The translations under genes were made by a program, and so were the position numbers. A model generated the notes under the pieces. It saw only the letters and a list, made by a program, of their open reading frames with translations. It ran no database searches and had not been told where the DNA came from. Source: DASYSL01 sp036003365 (GTDB lineage: Bacteria > Eisenbacteria > RBG-16-71-46 > DASYSL01). Taken from it: DNA of 16,359 bases. The stretch lies in assembly GCA_036003365.1 (NCBI GenBank), contig DASYSL010000093.1, forward strand, positions 1 to 16,359, read 5' to 3'. This document shows positions 1-7,241 of the stretch, one piece after another; the first letter of the stretch is position 1; each line of letters opens with the position of its first letter.

Positions 1-2
1 CG

Positions 3-437
3 TACACGCCGGAGATGGTGGTGAACGGCCGCGTGGGCTTCGTGGGCTCGCGGCGCGCGCAGGCCGAGCAGGAGATCTCCAAGGCGCTGGCCCAGCCGGC
101 AAGCGCCGACGTGCAGATCGTCTCGGCCAATGCCATGCCCGGTGGCAACGTCTCGGTCATGGTCCACATTCGCGGCGCCAACGCGAGCGATCGCGTGGTG
201 GCGGCACTCGCCCAGCGCGAGATCGAGCACCACGTGGGCGCGGGCGAGAACTCCGGACGCACGCTCCATCACGCCGAGGTGGTGCGCGGCCTGGTCACCG
301 CACCCGTCCGTGACGGCAATGTCCAGCTGTCCCTGCGCGCTCCTGCCGACCTGACCCGGGGAAAGGGGTCGGTCGTCATCTTCGTTCAGGTCCCACGCAC
401 CCTCGCCATCACCGGCGCCGCCCGCATCGACATCTGA
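3..437 (+). CDS. DUF1223 family protein, C-terminal part (5' end outside window)
   Basis: The frame is open to the left edge of the window and ends at TGA 435-437, giving about 144 visible residues. The first visible residues are YTPEMVVNGR followed by VGFVGS, the typical middle of DUF1223 proteins, a thioredoxin-like, usually secreted family. Further on, GENSGRTLHHAEVVRGL (about residues 81-97 of the visible part) matches the family's conserved C-terminal block, and the last segment looks like the closing beta strands. The N-terminal half, with any signal peptide and the cysteine motif expected in this family, lies outside the window, so redox activity cannot be judged. The biochemical role of the family is poorly defined. 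The gene is co-directional with phoH but separated from it by 453 nt that contain a promoter, so it is probably a separate unit. The internal ATG at 15 is not the likely start because family similarity continues upstream of it. Confidence 0.8.
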   Translation, partial: YTPEMVVNGRVGFVGSRRAQAEQEISKALAQPASADVQIVSANAMPGGNVSVMVHIRGANASDRVVAALAQREIEHHVGAGENSGRTLHHAEVVRGLVTAPVRDGNVQLSLRAPADLTRGKGSVVIFVQVPRTLAITGAARIDI

Positions 438-449
438 CGTTCCGGGGAG

Positions 450-487
450 CATGCGCCAGCGCATGCTCGCGTATGCGCCAGCGCATG
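450..487. repeat. Two direct copies of a 15-bp palindromic element
   Basis: ATGCGCCAGCGCATG occurs at 451-465 and again, identically, at 473-487, so the two copies start 22 bp apart, close to two helical turns. Each copy is itself an inverted repeat, with ATGCGC and GCGCAT arms around a central CA; in the first copy the arms extend to 7 bp (450-465). Identical dyads on one face of the helix look like a pair of binding sites for a dimeric regulator. They begin 13 nt after the DUF1223 stop and lie about 165 bp upstream of the phoH promoter. A REP-like repeat or an RNA hairpin pair after the DUF1223 gene is the alternative. I do not recognise the motif. Confidence 0.6.
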
Positions 488-492
488 TGGAG

Positions 493-508
493 CTGCCCCC
501 GGGGGCAG
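493..508. repeat. Perfect 16-bp palindrome
   Basis: CTGCCCCC is followed directly by its reverse complement GGGGGCAG, with no spacer. It sits 5 bp after the second copy of the 15-bp dyad. It could be a protein-binding site. It is a poor terminator because there is no loop and no T-run follows. In such a GC-rich genome chance is also possible. Confidence 0.35.
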
Positions 509-652
509 TGAATGCGAGTTGGCTCGACTTTGACCGCTGGCGAAGATTTCGCCTGCCAATTGCAGAATCCAAGGGGCCGAGCGGGGTGTGGCTCCGGGCC
601 CGGCAGACCAAGTTAGTCTATTGCGCTGCATTGACTTAGGTACCGTTCAATC

Positions 653-681
653 TTGACCAGCGGCACGCTTCGTGCTAGGTT
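653..681 (+). promoter_or_regulatory. Sigma70-type extended -10 promoter for the phoH operon
   Basis: TTGACC at 653-658 (5 of 6 to the -35 consensus) is followed after exactly 17 nt by TAGGTT at 676-681, preceded by TGC at 673-675 to form an extended -10. Transcription would start near 688, leaving a leader of about 200 nt before the phoH ATG. The core GTGCTAG is also present in the promoter proposed at 14024-14052. This is a pattern match; no start site has been mapped. Confidence 0.65.
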
Positions 682-687
682 GGACGG

Positions 688-890
688 GTTGCGAAGGGGT
701 TGGTCTGAACGGGCCCCCCAGAGGATCCCATCGACAGAGATCGCTACCCTATTCGACATCGTTCGGGCGGCGCGGTCCGCCCAGAGGCCCACGGGGAAAC
801 GCGCGTCTGCGCTCCCAGGGCCTTTCGCATTTGGAGGCGCGGCTGAGACCCGCCTACCGGGCACGATCACGGCCCGCGTTTCGGAGAACC
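688..890 (+). promoter_or_regulatory. Structured 5' leader of phoH
   Basis: About 200 nt separate the predicted transcription start from the phoH ATG. From 765 onward the leader is a chain of stem-loops. 765-770 pairs with 777-782 (6 bp). 783-790 pairs with 818-825 (8 bp, one G-U), with inner helices 794-797/813-816 and 800-802/809-811. 835-839 pairs with 851-855, plus 841-842/849-850 across a bulge. 858-862 pairs with 872-876 (5 bp). The last helix ends 6 nt before the Shine-Dalgarno GGAG at 883-886. No known riboswitch class is recognised and no T-run marks an attenuator. The strand pairing is read directly from sequence; a regulatory role is inferred, and high GC content makes chance stems common. 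Confidence 0.4.
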
Positions 891-1985
891 ATGCCTCGGA
901 GTCACGTTCAGAAGATTGCCATCGAGCACATCGACCCCCTGAGCCTGCTCGGCCAGGGTGACCAGACGCTGAAGCGCATCGAGACCGAGTACCCGGTCCA
1001 GATCACGATGCGTGACGCCACGCTCTCGGTTTCGGGCGGGGAAGAGGAAGCCGTCGAGAAGGCGGCCTCGGCCCTGCGCGAGCTGGTGCACGTGGCCGAG
1101 CGCGGCAAAGTGGTCGAAGATGCCGACGTGAGCATTGCCCTCGGCCTCTCCGGCAACCAGATGTCGCGCGAGGCTGCCGCCGAAGCGCGCGAGGCGCTCG
1201 AAGGCGGTCCGGGCTACGTGTTCGACCGCAAGACGATCCGTCCGCGCAGCGCCACCCAGGTCAACTACCTGCGCGCGCTCGAGAAGAACGACATCGTCTT
1301 CGCCATCGGTCCGGCGGGCACCGGGAAGACGTACCTGGCCGTGGTCGCGGCCCTGCACGCGCTGCGCACGCGCCGCGTCGAGCGCATCATCCTCACGCGC
1401 CCCGCGGTCGAGGCCGGCGAGTCGCTCGGCTTCCTGCCCGGCGACATGCAGGATAAAGTCGATCCCTATCTGCGTCCGCTCTATGACGCGCTGCAGGATC
1501 TCCTGCCGTACGAGAAGATCCGTCGCTTCATGGAGCTGGGCGTGATCGAGATCGCGCCGCTCGCCTTCATGCGCGGGCGCACGCTGCACAACGCGTTCGT
1601 CATCCTGGACGAGGCCCAGAACACGACGGTGCGTCAGATGAAGATGTTCCTGACGCGCCTCGGAGCCCATTCGCGCGCCGCCATCACGGGCGACGTGACC
1701 CAGATCGACTTGCGCGATCCGGAGAGTTCGGGCCTGGTGAAGATCCAGGAGATTCTGTCCAAAGTTCCCGAGATCCATTTCGTCTACTTCGGCAACGAAG
1801 ACGTAGTACGCCACCGGCTGGTGCGCGACATCTTGCGAGCCTTCGACGACTTCCACCGCCGGGAGAACGAAGCTGAGGCAAACGCTCGGGCGGCCCAGGA
1901 GGCCGCGCACGGCAACGGAGCCAACCCTCCGTCCGGCGCGGGATTCCCTGACCCCGCCGACGAGCGCAACGCCGGCTCTCGCTAG
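891..1985 (+). CDS. phoH: PhoH-like ATPase
   Basis: Cytoplasmic P-loop ATPase of 364 residues, the usual length for PhoH (YbeZ). The family is linked to RNA metabolism and partners with YbeY, whose gene lies two genes downstream. Residues 1-90 form the N-terminal KH-like region. Walker A is GPAGTGKT at 140-147. LTRPAVEAGESLGFLPGD follows, with the Walker B VILDEAQN (D240-E241) and then ITGDVTQIDL and VVRHRLVRDI, all hallmark PhoH motifs. The tail after about residue 320 is low-complexity and Ala/Glu/Pro-rich. I chose ATG 891 because GGAG at 883-886 precedes it and family similarity begins there. The in-frame ATG at 672 lies inside the predicted promoter and would add 73 unconserved residues. 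It is the first gene of the long co-directional cluster; the next gene starts 32 nt after the stop. The promoter at 653-681 and the structured leader probably control it. Confidence 0.95.
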   Translation: MPRSHVQKIAIEHIDPLSLLGQGDQTLKRIETEYPVQITMRDATLSVSGGEEEAVEKAASALRELVHVAERGKVVEDADVSIALGLSGNQMSREAAAEAREALEGGPGYVFDRKTIRPRSATQVNYLRALEKNDIVFAIGPAGTGKTYLAVVAALHALRTRRVERIILTRPAVEAGESLGFLPGDMQDKVDPYLRPLYDALQDLLPYEKIRRFMELGVIEIAPLAFMRGRTLHNAFVILDEAQNTTVRQMKMFLTRLGAHSRAAITGDVTQIDLRDPESSGLVKIQEILSKVPEIHFVYFGNEDVVRHRLVRDILRAFDDFHRRENEAEANARAAQEAAHGNGANPPSGAGFPDPADERNAGSR

Positions 1986-2017
1986 TTCGGGCGGTTCCTA
2001 GAATCGGAACGGAGGCC

Positions 2018-3466
2018 GTGAAACCCATCCTTGGACGCCGGTCCGCTCGGACCGGCACGATGCATCCCTATTTGAAGCGCGTGGGCCGCTTGGCGCTCGG
2101 CGTGTTCGTCGTCGCCGCCGGGACGCTGGCGTTTCCACACGGGCCCGCGGTCGTGTCGCCCTTGGCGCGCATTGCGCTGCTCCTGCTCTTCGTGGCGGCG
2201 TTCGCGCTCTACCTGCGCTACGAGCACCGCGCGCTCTACGAGAATTCGCGCTTCCTGGCGCTGTGCGCGATCCTGGCTTCGCTCACCTTCGGGCTCGCCG
2301 CCCTGGGCACGCGCGTCGCCGGGCTCAGCGAGTTCACCGCGCCCGTGGTGCTCGGGCCGCTGGTCCTGGCCACGCTCTTCGACAAGCGCGTGGCGCTCCA
2401 CTTCGCGCTCCTGCTCGTGGTCGCGCTCTCGGCCGTGGCGGGTTTCCGTGCCGCGTTCGTGCCGGTGGCGGCGGTGGGCTCCGTCGTCGCGGTGTATTCG
2501 GTCACCGGCATCCGCCATCGCTGGCAGCTCTACCGCTCGCTCCTCTACATCGTGCTCTCGCAGGCGGCCGCGCTGCTCGCCGTCGACCTCGGCCAATTCG
2601 TCTCCATGGGCGTCTTGGCGCGCGACCTCGTGGCCGGCGCGGTGGGCTCGTTCGCCTCGTGCCTGTTCGCGATGGGTTTGATGCCGTTCGTCGAGCGCCT
2701 CTATGAGGTGCCGTCGGACATCACGCTGCTCGAGCTCTCCGACTTGAACCGGCCGCTCCTGCGCCGGCTCATGCTCGAAGCACCCGGCACGTATCACCAT
2801 TCGCTCGTGGTCGGCCAGCTCGCCGAGATGGCCGCCGAGGCGGTGGGAGCCAACTCGCTGTTGGCGCGCGTCGGCGCCTACTACCATGACATCGGGAAGA
2901 TCACGAAGCCGGAGTACTACACCGAGAACGAAGGGGGCGGGAAATCGCGCCACGCCGGGCTCGCGCCCAGCATGAGCGCCTTGGTCATCAAGTCGCACGT
3001 GGCCGAGGGCCTCGAGATCGCGCGCCGCGAGAAGCTGCCGCGCCGCGCCCGTGAGATCATCGGCCAGCACCACGGCACGACCATGGTGGCCTTCTTCTAC
3101 GCCAAGGCGCTCGACCTCGACCCGACGACGCGCGATGCCGCGTATCGTTACCCCGGTCCGCGCCCGCACTCGCAGGAAGCCGCCATCGTCATGCTCGCCG
3201 ACGCCGTCGAGGGCGCTTCGCGCTCGCTCACCGATCCGACGCCGGCGCGCCTGCGCGGCCTGGTCAGCAAGATCGTCAACATGCGCCTCGGCGAAGGCGA
3301 GCTCGACGAATCCGGGCTCAATCTGTCCGACGTGGCGCGCATTCGCGAAGCGTTCGTCACCGTGCTCACGGCCCGCTTCCACACTCGCGTGGCCTACCCC
3401 GATCTGCCGGCGCCCCGGCTGGGAAAGGTGCTGCCCCGTGTCCGCACGTCGCTCTTCCGGCGCTAG
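2018..3466 (+). CDS. PgpH-like 7TM-HD family phosphodiesterase lacking the extracellular domain
   Basis: Membrane protein of 482 residues with seven or eight hydrophobic segments between residues 22 and 223, followed by a cytoplasmic HD-type hydrolase domain (about 255-455). Metal-ligand candidates are H261, the HD pair H290-D291, H327, the HH pair H351-H352, and D395, the pattern of the 7TM-HD (YqfF/PgpH) family, whose characterised members hydrolyse cyclic di-AMP. PgpH proteins are usually about 700 residues or more, with a large extracytoplasmic 7TMR-HDED domain after the first membrane segment. That domain is absent here, so sensing input must differ. The start used is GTG 2018 with GGAGG at 2011-2015, although the 2-nt spacing is short; ATG 2060 would remove 14 residues but has no clear ribosome site. 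Placement between phoH and ybeY is conserved in many phyla. The substrate is inferred from the family only. Confidence 0.88.
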   Translation: MKPILGRRSARTGTMHPYLKRVGRLALGVFVVAAGTLAFPHGPAVVSPLARIALLLLFVAAFALYLRYEHRALYENSRFLALCAILASLTFGLAALGTRVAGLSEFTAPVVLGPLVLATLFDKRVALHFALLLVVALSAVAGFRAAFVPVAAVGSVVAVYSVTGIRHRWQLYRSLLYIVLSQAAALLAVDLGQFVSMGVLARDLVAGAVGSFASCLFAMGLMPFVERLYEVPSDITLLELSDLNRPLLRRLMLEAPGTYHHSLVVGQLAEMAAEAVGANSLLARVGAYYHDIGKITKPEYYTENEGGGKSRHAGLAPSMSALVIKSHVAEGLEIARREKLPRRAREIIGQHHGTTMVAFFYAKALDLDPTTRDAAYRYPGPRPHSQEAAIVMLADAVEGASRSLTDPTPARLRGLVSKIVNMRLGEGELDESGLNLSDVARIREAFVTVLTARFHTRVAYPDLPAPRLGKVLPRVRTSLFRR

Positions 3467-4019
3467 ACGCCCGGTGCGCGCCAAGCGCGCGTCAAAGGCC
3501 TTGAAGAAGGTGCTCCGGCGCTCCACGCGTTCCACACGCGCGACCCGCGGCGCCAAGCGCAAGGCCGGCGATCCGGCGCGCGTGGCCGCCGATCTGGTGC
3601 ACGCGATCCTCGCCGGCGAAGGCGTGGCGCACGCCGAGGTCGGCCTCGCCCACGGCACCGACGACGTGATCCGCGTGCTCAACAAGAAATACCGCGGCAT
3701 GGACAAGGCGACCGACATTCTCTCCTTCACCTACGAGGACGTTCGCGACCCCGAGGGGCACCGTGTTCTGTTCGGCGATCTCGTGATCTCGGTGCCACGC
3801 CTCCTGTCGCAAGCCAAGCGCTACCGCGTCACGCCGGGCCGCGAGCTGGCGCGCCTGCTCACGCACGGCGCTCTGCACCTCTGCGGCCACGATCACGTGA
3901 AGGTGCGCGAGCGCGCGGTCATGCGCGCCCGCGAGCGCGTGCACCTGGACACCCTGCGCGGCGGCTCGGAGAAGGCGCTCACGCGTCTCGTCCGCTCCTG
4001 GGAACGCGAGCCGGCCTGA
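3438..4019 (+). CDS. ybeY: YbeY endoribonuclease / rRNA maturation factor
   Basis: Single-domain zinc-dependent endoribonuclease of the UPF0054 family, needed for 16S rRNA 3' maturation and ribosome quality control in characterised bacteria. The zinc motif HGALHLCGHDH supplies H143, H147 and H153. The upstream NKKYRGMDKATDILSF block and the FGDLVIS strand are also diagnostic. The predicted protein is 193 residues, longer than the usual 150-170, because of a strongly basic Arg/Lys/Ser/Thr-rich N-terminus of about 45 residues in place of the usual first beta strand. The start is uncertain. GTG 3438 has AGGTG 7 nt upstream (3426-3430) and overlaps the preceding gene by 29 nt, suggesting coupling. 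GTG 3474, TTG 3501 and GTG 3510 are alternatives that would shorten the basic tail. The gene lies 11 nt before the first CNNM gene. Confidence 0.93.
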   Translation: MSARRSSGARRPVRAKRASKALKKVLRRSTRSTRATRGAKRKAGDPARVAADLVHAILAGEGVAHAEVGLAHGTDDVIRVLNKKYRGMDKATDILSFTYEDVRDPEGHRVLFGDLVISVPRLLSQAKRYRVTPGRELARLLTHGALHLCGHDHVKVRERAVMRARERVHLDTLRGGSEKALTRLVRSWEREPA

Positions 4020-4030
4020 TCGGAAGCGTC

Positions 4031-5290
4031 GTGTCGAATCTCAATCTCTTCTTCCTGCTCGCGGGATTTCTCGTCCTCGCCGCGCTCTTCGCCGCCGGCG
4101 AGACGGCCCTCCTCGCTCTGCCCCGGCTGCGGCTGCGCCGCTTGGCGCGCCAGGCCACGCTCTTCCGCCAAACGCTCGATCATCCGCACCGCGTGCTCGT
4201 CGGTCTCCTGCTCGGGAGCACGCTCGCCAACGTGGCCGCCACATCGGTGAGCGCGCTTCTCGTGAACCGGCTGCTCGGGCACTCCCTGCCGCTCGCGGCT
4301 CTCCTCGCTCTCCAGGTCTTCACCACGAGCTTCGTGCTCCTCGTCTTCTGCGAGGTGGCGCCCAAAACGTACGCGCTCGAGCACGGCGAACGCTTCGCCG
4401 TGCGCTTGGCGCCGCTGCTCCGCATCGTCAGCACCGTGCTACGGCCGGCGGTGAATCTTCTCGAGGGCGTGTCGCGCGCCGCGGCGCGGCTCTTCGGCGG
4501 CCAGGGGCCGGCGCTCGTGGGCGTCGAGGATCTCAAGACGCTGCTCGAGGAGGGCAAGCTGCGCGGCTCGCTCACCGCCGAGGAAGCGTGGCTCTTCGAG
4601 GGCGCGTTCCGCCTGCGTGGGCGCACCGCGGGGGCGGTGATGACGGCGCGCGCCGATCTCGTCATGGCGCCGAGCGAAGCCACCACGCACGATTTGATCG
4701 AGCTCGTGAACGTCTCCGGGCACTCGCGCCTTCCGGTCTACGAAGGCACGGTCGACCGCATCGTGGGCGTGGTCGACGTGAATGATCTTCTGCCGTTCCT
4801 GAACGCCGAAGCGCCGGCCAAGCGCGCCCGCGAGATCGCGCGTCCGGCCTTCCTCGTCTCGCCCACGCGCCCGGTCGAAGCGCTGTTCGCCGACATGCAG
4901 CGCGAGGGCGTGCAGATGGTCGTGGTCGCCAACGACAAGCGTCAGTCGCTGGGCGTGGTCACCGTCGAGGACATCCTCGAGGAGATCGTGGGGGAAATTC
5001 GCGGCGAGCTCGAGGAAGAGGAGCCTGCCGTGCGCCTGCTCGAAAACGGCGACGCCATCGTGCGCGGCAATGTGCGCGTGAGCGACGTGAACCGCATGCT
5101 GGGCACCACGCTGCCCTCCGAGAACGGACGCACGATCGAAGCGCTGGCGCGCGACCTGTGGCGCGAGCCGCTCAGCGAAGGAGACGAGACGGAGACACCC
5201 GGCGGAAACCGTCTGCTGATCGAATCGCTGGTCGGCTCGCGCGTGTGGAGCGTGCGCGTGAAGCCGCCACGGCCGAAGGCATCGGCATGA
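4031..5290 (+). CDS. CNNM/CBS/CorC-HlyC family membrane protein (paralog 1)
   Basis: Protein of 419 residues with a DUF21/CNNM transmembrane domain (hydrophobic segments about 5-30, 53-80, 87-110 and a re-entrant region to 145), a CBS-domain pair (about 203-258 and 270-325) and a CorC/HlyC-type C-terminal domain (335-410). The CNNM signatures are AAGETALLAL at 21-30, GSTLANVAAT at 62-71 and EVAPK at 108-112. Family members are linked to magnesium or cobalt export or homeostasis, with the CBS pair sensing adenine nucleotides; none of this is shown by the sequence alone. The CBS2 segment reads VVVANDKRQSLGVVT and lacks the EYGGT signature present in the neighbouring paralog. The GTG start at 4031 has GGAAG at 4022-4026 and lies 11 nt after ybeY. 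The stop overlaps the next ATG as ATGA. CNNM genes beside ybeY are common in many bacteria. Confidence 0.9.
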   Translation: MSNLNLFFLLAGFLVLAALFAAGETALLALPRLRLRRLARQATLFRQTLDHPHRVLVGLLLGSTLANVAATSVSALLVNRLLGHSLPLAALLALQVFTTSFVLLVFCEVAPKTYALEHGERFAVRLAPLLRIVSTVLRPAVNLLEGVSRAAARLFGGQGPALVGVEDLKTLLEEGKLRGSLTAEEAWLFEGAFRLRGRTAGAVMTARADLVMAPSEATTHDLIELVNVSGHSRLPVYEGTVDRIVGVVDVNDLLPFLNAEAPAKRAREIARPAFLVSPTRPVEALFADMQREGVQMVVVANDKRQSLGVVTVEDILEEIVGEIRGELEEEEPAVRLLENGDAIVRGNVRVSDVNRMLGTTLPSENGRTIEALARDLWREPLSEGDETETPGGNRLLIESLVGSRVWSVRVKPPRPKASA

Positions 5291-6564
5291 TCCCGCTCCT
5301 CATTCTGCTCGCACTCCTGGTGAGCGCGGTGTTCAGCGGCGCCGAGACGGTCGTGCTCTCGGCGCAGCGCTTGCGCTACGGCACCGCCAAGAAAGCCGAG
5401 GCCGAGGGCGGTACGGCGGCGCGGCTCGCCGCCGATCCGTCGCGGCTTCTGGCCACGATCCTGGTCGGCAATTCGCTCGCCAACGTGTTTGCCGCTTCGC
5501 TCGCCACGCTCTGGGTGGCGCGCCGCTGGGGCGAGCCCGCGGTGTGGATCGCCGTTCTCATCCTGGCGCCGCTCACCTTGCTCGTGAGCGAGATCCTGCC
5601 CAAGTCGCTGGCGCGCGCCCAGGCCGACCGCATCGGCGAGCGCCTCCTGCCGCCGGTCGCCGCCGCCTACGCCGCGCTCCGTCCCTGGGTGGGTGCGGTG
5701 ACGGGTGCCGCGAGCTGGCTTCTGCGCCGCACCGGGCTCTCGCGCGGCCCGCTGGCGTTTCGCGTCACGCGCCAGGATTTGCAGATTCTCCTCAGCGAGA
5801 GCGACGAGATCGCGCGCCTCACGCCGCTCCAGGGCCGCATTCTGCGCCGCGTGTTCGACTTCGCCGAGACGCCGGTGGGCGGCGTGATGACGCCGCGCAC
5901 GCGCATGATCGCGATTCCGCTTGGCACGACGGTCGCCGCGGCTCTCACCGTGATGCGCGACAAGCATCTCTCGCGCCTGCCCGCCTACCGCGAAGACCTG
6001 GACCAGGTCGTGGGCGTGGTGCATCGGCTCGATCTCTTCCGCGCGCCGAGCGGCAGCCTGACCGTGGACGGCATGGTGCGTCCGGTCTTCCTGGTGCCCG
6101 AGAGCAAGCAAGCCGCGGAATGCCTGCGCGAGATGCAGGCACGGCGCCAGCACATGGCCATCGTGCTCGATGAGTACGGCGGCACCGCCGGCCTGGTGAC
6201 GCACGAAGATCTGGTCGAGGAGCTGGTCGGCGAGATCGGCGACGAACGCGCCCGGGCGGAGCCCGCGGGCACGCGCCGCCTCGACGCGCTCACGGTGGCC
6301 GTGCCCGGCTCGACGCGCCTCGAAGAGATGGCCGAGAACATGGGAGTGAATCTGCCCGAGGGCGATTACGAAACCGTGGCCGGCCTCTTGCTCGATCGCA
6401 TGGGCCACGTCCCGACGCCAGGCGAGTGGATCGTGTGCGGCGGCTATCGTCTCGAGGTGCTGAGCGCCGATCGCCGGCGCATCGATCAGGTGGCGGTCAA
6501 GAGTCAGCGCGTGACGCGCCGCGCGCCGCGCGGCGAAAGTCCAAGAGGGGAGAGCCCGAGTTGA
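5287..6564 (+). CDS. CNNM/CBS/CorC-HlyC family membrane protein (paralog 2)
   Basis: Second CNNM protein, 425 residues, directly following and overlapping the first by 4 nt (ATGA at 5287-5290), which implies translational coupling. It has hydrophobic segments about 2-25, 53-78 and 85-103, with FSGAETVVLS at 16-25, GNSLANVFAAS at 61-71 and EILPKS at 102-107. The CBS pair spans about 200-252 and 263-316 and includes DEYGGTAGLVTHEDL at 295-309, the canonical form of this family. A CorC/HlyC domain follows (about 328-405). A short Arg/Gly/Glu/Ser/Pro tail with a duplicated RGESP ends the protein. The two paralogs share architecture but differ clearly in sequence, so they may work as a heterodimer or carry different ions. 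Both ideas are inferred. No SD is obvious for 5287 beyond the coupling. Confidence 0.92.
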   Translation: MIPLLILLALLVSAVFSGAETVVLSAQRLRYGTAKKAEAEGGTAARLAADPSRLLATILVGNSLANVFAASLATLWVARRWGEPAVWIAVLILAPLTLLVSEILPKSLARAQADRIGERLLPPVAAAYAALRPWVGAVTGAASWLLRRTGLSRGPLAFRVTRQDLQILLSESDEIARLTPLQGRILRRVFDFAETPVGGVMTPRTRMIAIPLGTTVAAALTVMRDKHLSRLPAYREDLDQVVGVVHRLDLFRAPSGSLTVDGMVRPVFLVPESKQAAECLREMQARRQHMAIVLDEYGGTAGLVTHEDLVEELVGEIGDERARAEPAGTRRLDALTVAVPGSTRLEEMAENMGVNLPEGDYETVAGLLLDRMGHVPTPGEWIVCGGYRLEVLSADRRRIDQVAVKSQRVTRRAPRGESPRGESPS

Positions 6565-7223
6565 CCGAGAATCCGCTGGTCATGGAGCCCGAAGAGCGGC
6601 TGGGATTCTGGGCGCGCACGCGCGCCTATCTCCTGGGCGGCCTTCTCGTCCTCGGACCGACCACGCTCAGCGTGTGGATCCTGTGGCGGCTCTTCGTGTG
6701 GATCGACAGCCTGCTCGGCAAGTACCTGCGCTTCTCGTGGCTCGACTACAAACAGATCCCCGGCCTCGGGCTCGTGGCCATGATCATCCTGCTCATCGTC
6801 TCGGGATGGATGGCGAGCCTCTTCGCCGGCTTCGCCTTGGTGCGGGCCTGGGACCGAGCCCTGGCGCGCCTGCCCGTGTTCCGCATGATCTACAATCCGG
6901 CCAAGCAGATCGGCGAGGCGTTCCTGAGCGGCAAGCGCACCGTCTTCCACCGCGTCGTGCTCGTGCAATGGCCGCACGACAACGCGTGGGCGGTCGCCTT
7001 CGTCACCGCGCCGCCGCCGCGCACCCTCGCCGGCAAGCTGGAAGGCGACATGGTGGGCGTGTTCGTCCCGTCGACGCCCAATCCCACGGCCGGCCATTAT
7101 CATCTGATGAAGCGGGAGCGTGTGATCCCCGTGGACCTCACGGTGGAGCAGGGGCTCCAGCTCATCGTCTCGGGCGGCGTGGTGCGGCCCGAAGATTCGG
7201 AAGCCGTTCCGCGTCTCTCGTAG
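6561..7223 (+). CDS. DUF502 family membrane protein
   Basis: A 220-residue protein with two membrane segments (about 24-46 and 68-92) and a cytoplasmic C-terminal domain. The pattern LLVLGPTTLSVWIL, then IPGLGLV, then LPVFRMIYNPAKQ (about 104-116) and PNPTAGHYHL is that of DUF502, a widespread family of unknown function. I chose TTG 6561, which overlaps the preceding stop by 4 nt and has GGGGAG at 6547-6552 with 8-nt spacing. ATG 6582 is possible but has no ribosome site. The position between the CNNM pair and recO is where the firmicute version of this cluster carries dgkA, cdd and era. Membership of the same transcript suggests a membrane or translation-linked house-keeping role, but no function can be assigned. 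Confidence 0.9.
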   Translation: MTENPLVMEPEERLGFWARTRAYLLGGLLVLGPTTLSVWILWRLFVWIDSLLGKYLRFSWLDYKQIPGLGLVAMIILLIVSGWMASLFAGFALVRAWDRALARLPVFRMIYNPAKQIGEAFLSGKRTVFHRVVLVQWPHDNAWAVAFVTAPPPRTLAGKLEGDMVGVFVPSTPNPTAGHYHLMKRERVIPVDLTVEQGLQLIVSGGVVRPEDSEAVPRLS

Positions 7224-7241
7224 TTTCCCCGGAGTCTCGCG

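Noticed and set aside
493..508. 16-bp palindrome as an intrinsic terminator of the DUF1223 gene
   Set aside because: It has no loop and no T-run, so a terminator call is not supported; it is listed only as a palindrome.
843..848. CTGAGA in the phoH leader as part of a TPP riboswitch
   Set aside because: The other conserved THI-box segments (the downstream CCTGAT and AGGGA type motifs) are absent, and no thiamine gene follows.
613..870. 85-codon minus-strand frame across the phoH promoter and leader
   Set aside because: No ribosome site or recognisable similarity; it overlaps a well-supported promoter on the other strand.
672..890. 73-residue N-terminal extension of PhoH from ATG 672
   Set aside because: It overlaps the predicted -10, is not conserved in PhoH, and ATG 891 has a ribosome site.
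1982..3730. 582-codon open frame on the minus strand
   Set aside because: It lies antisense to the PgpH-like gene and is Arg/His/Glu-rich with no recognisable domain; GC-rich codon bias creates such antisense frames.
4942..6408. Long minus-strand open frame (with a similar one at 6504-8018)
   Set aside because: Antisense to the CNNM genes and to DUF502/recO; composition is His/Arg/Ala-rich and no domain is seen.
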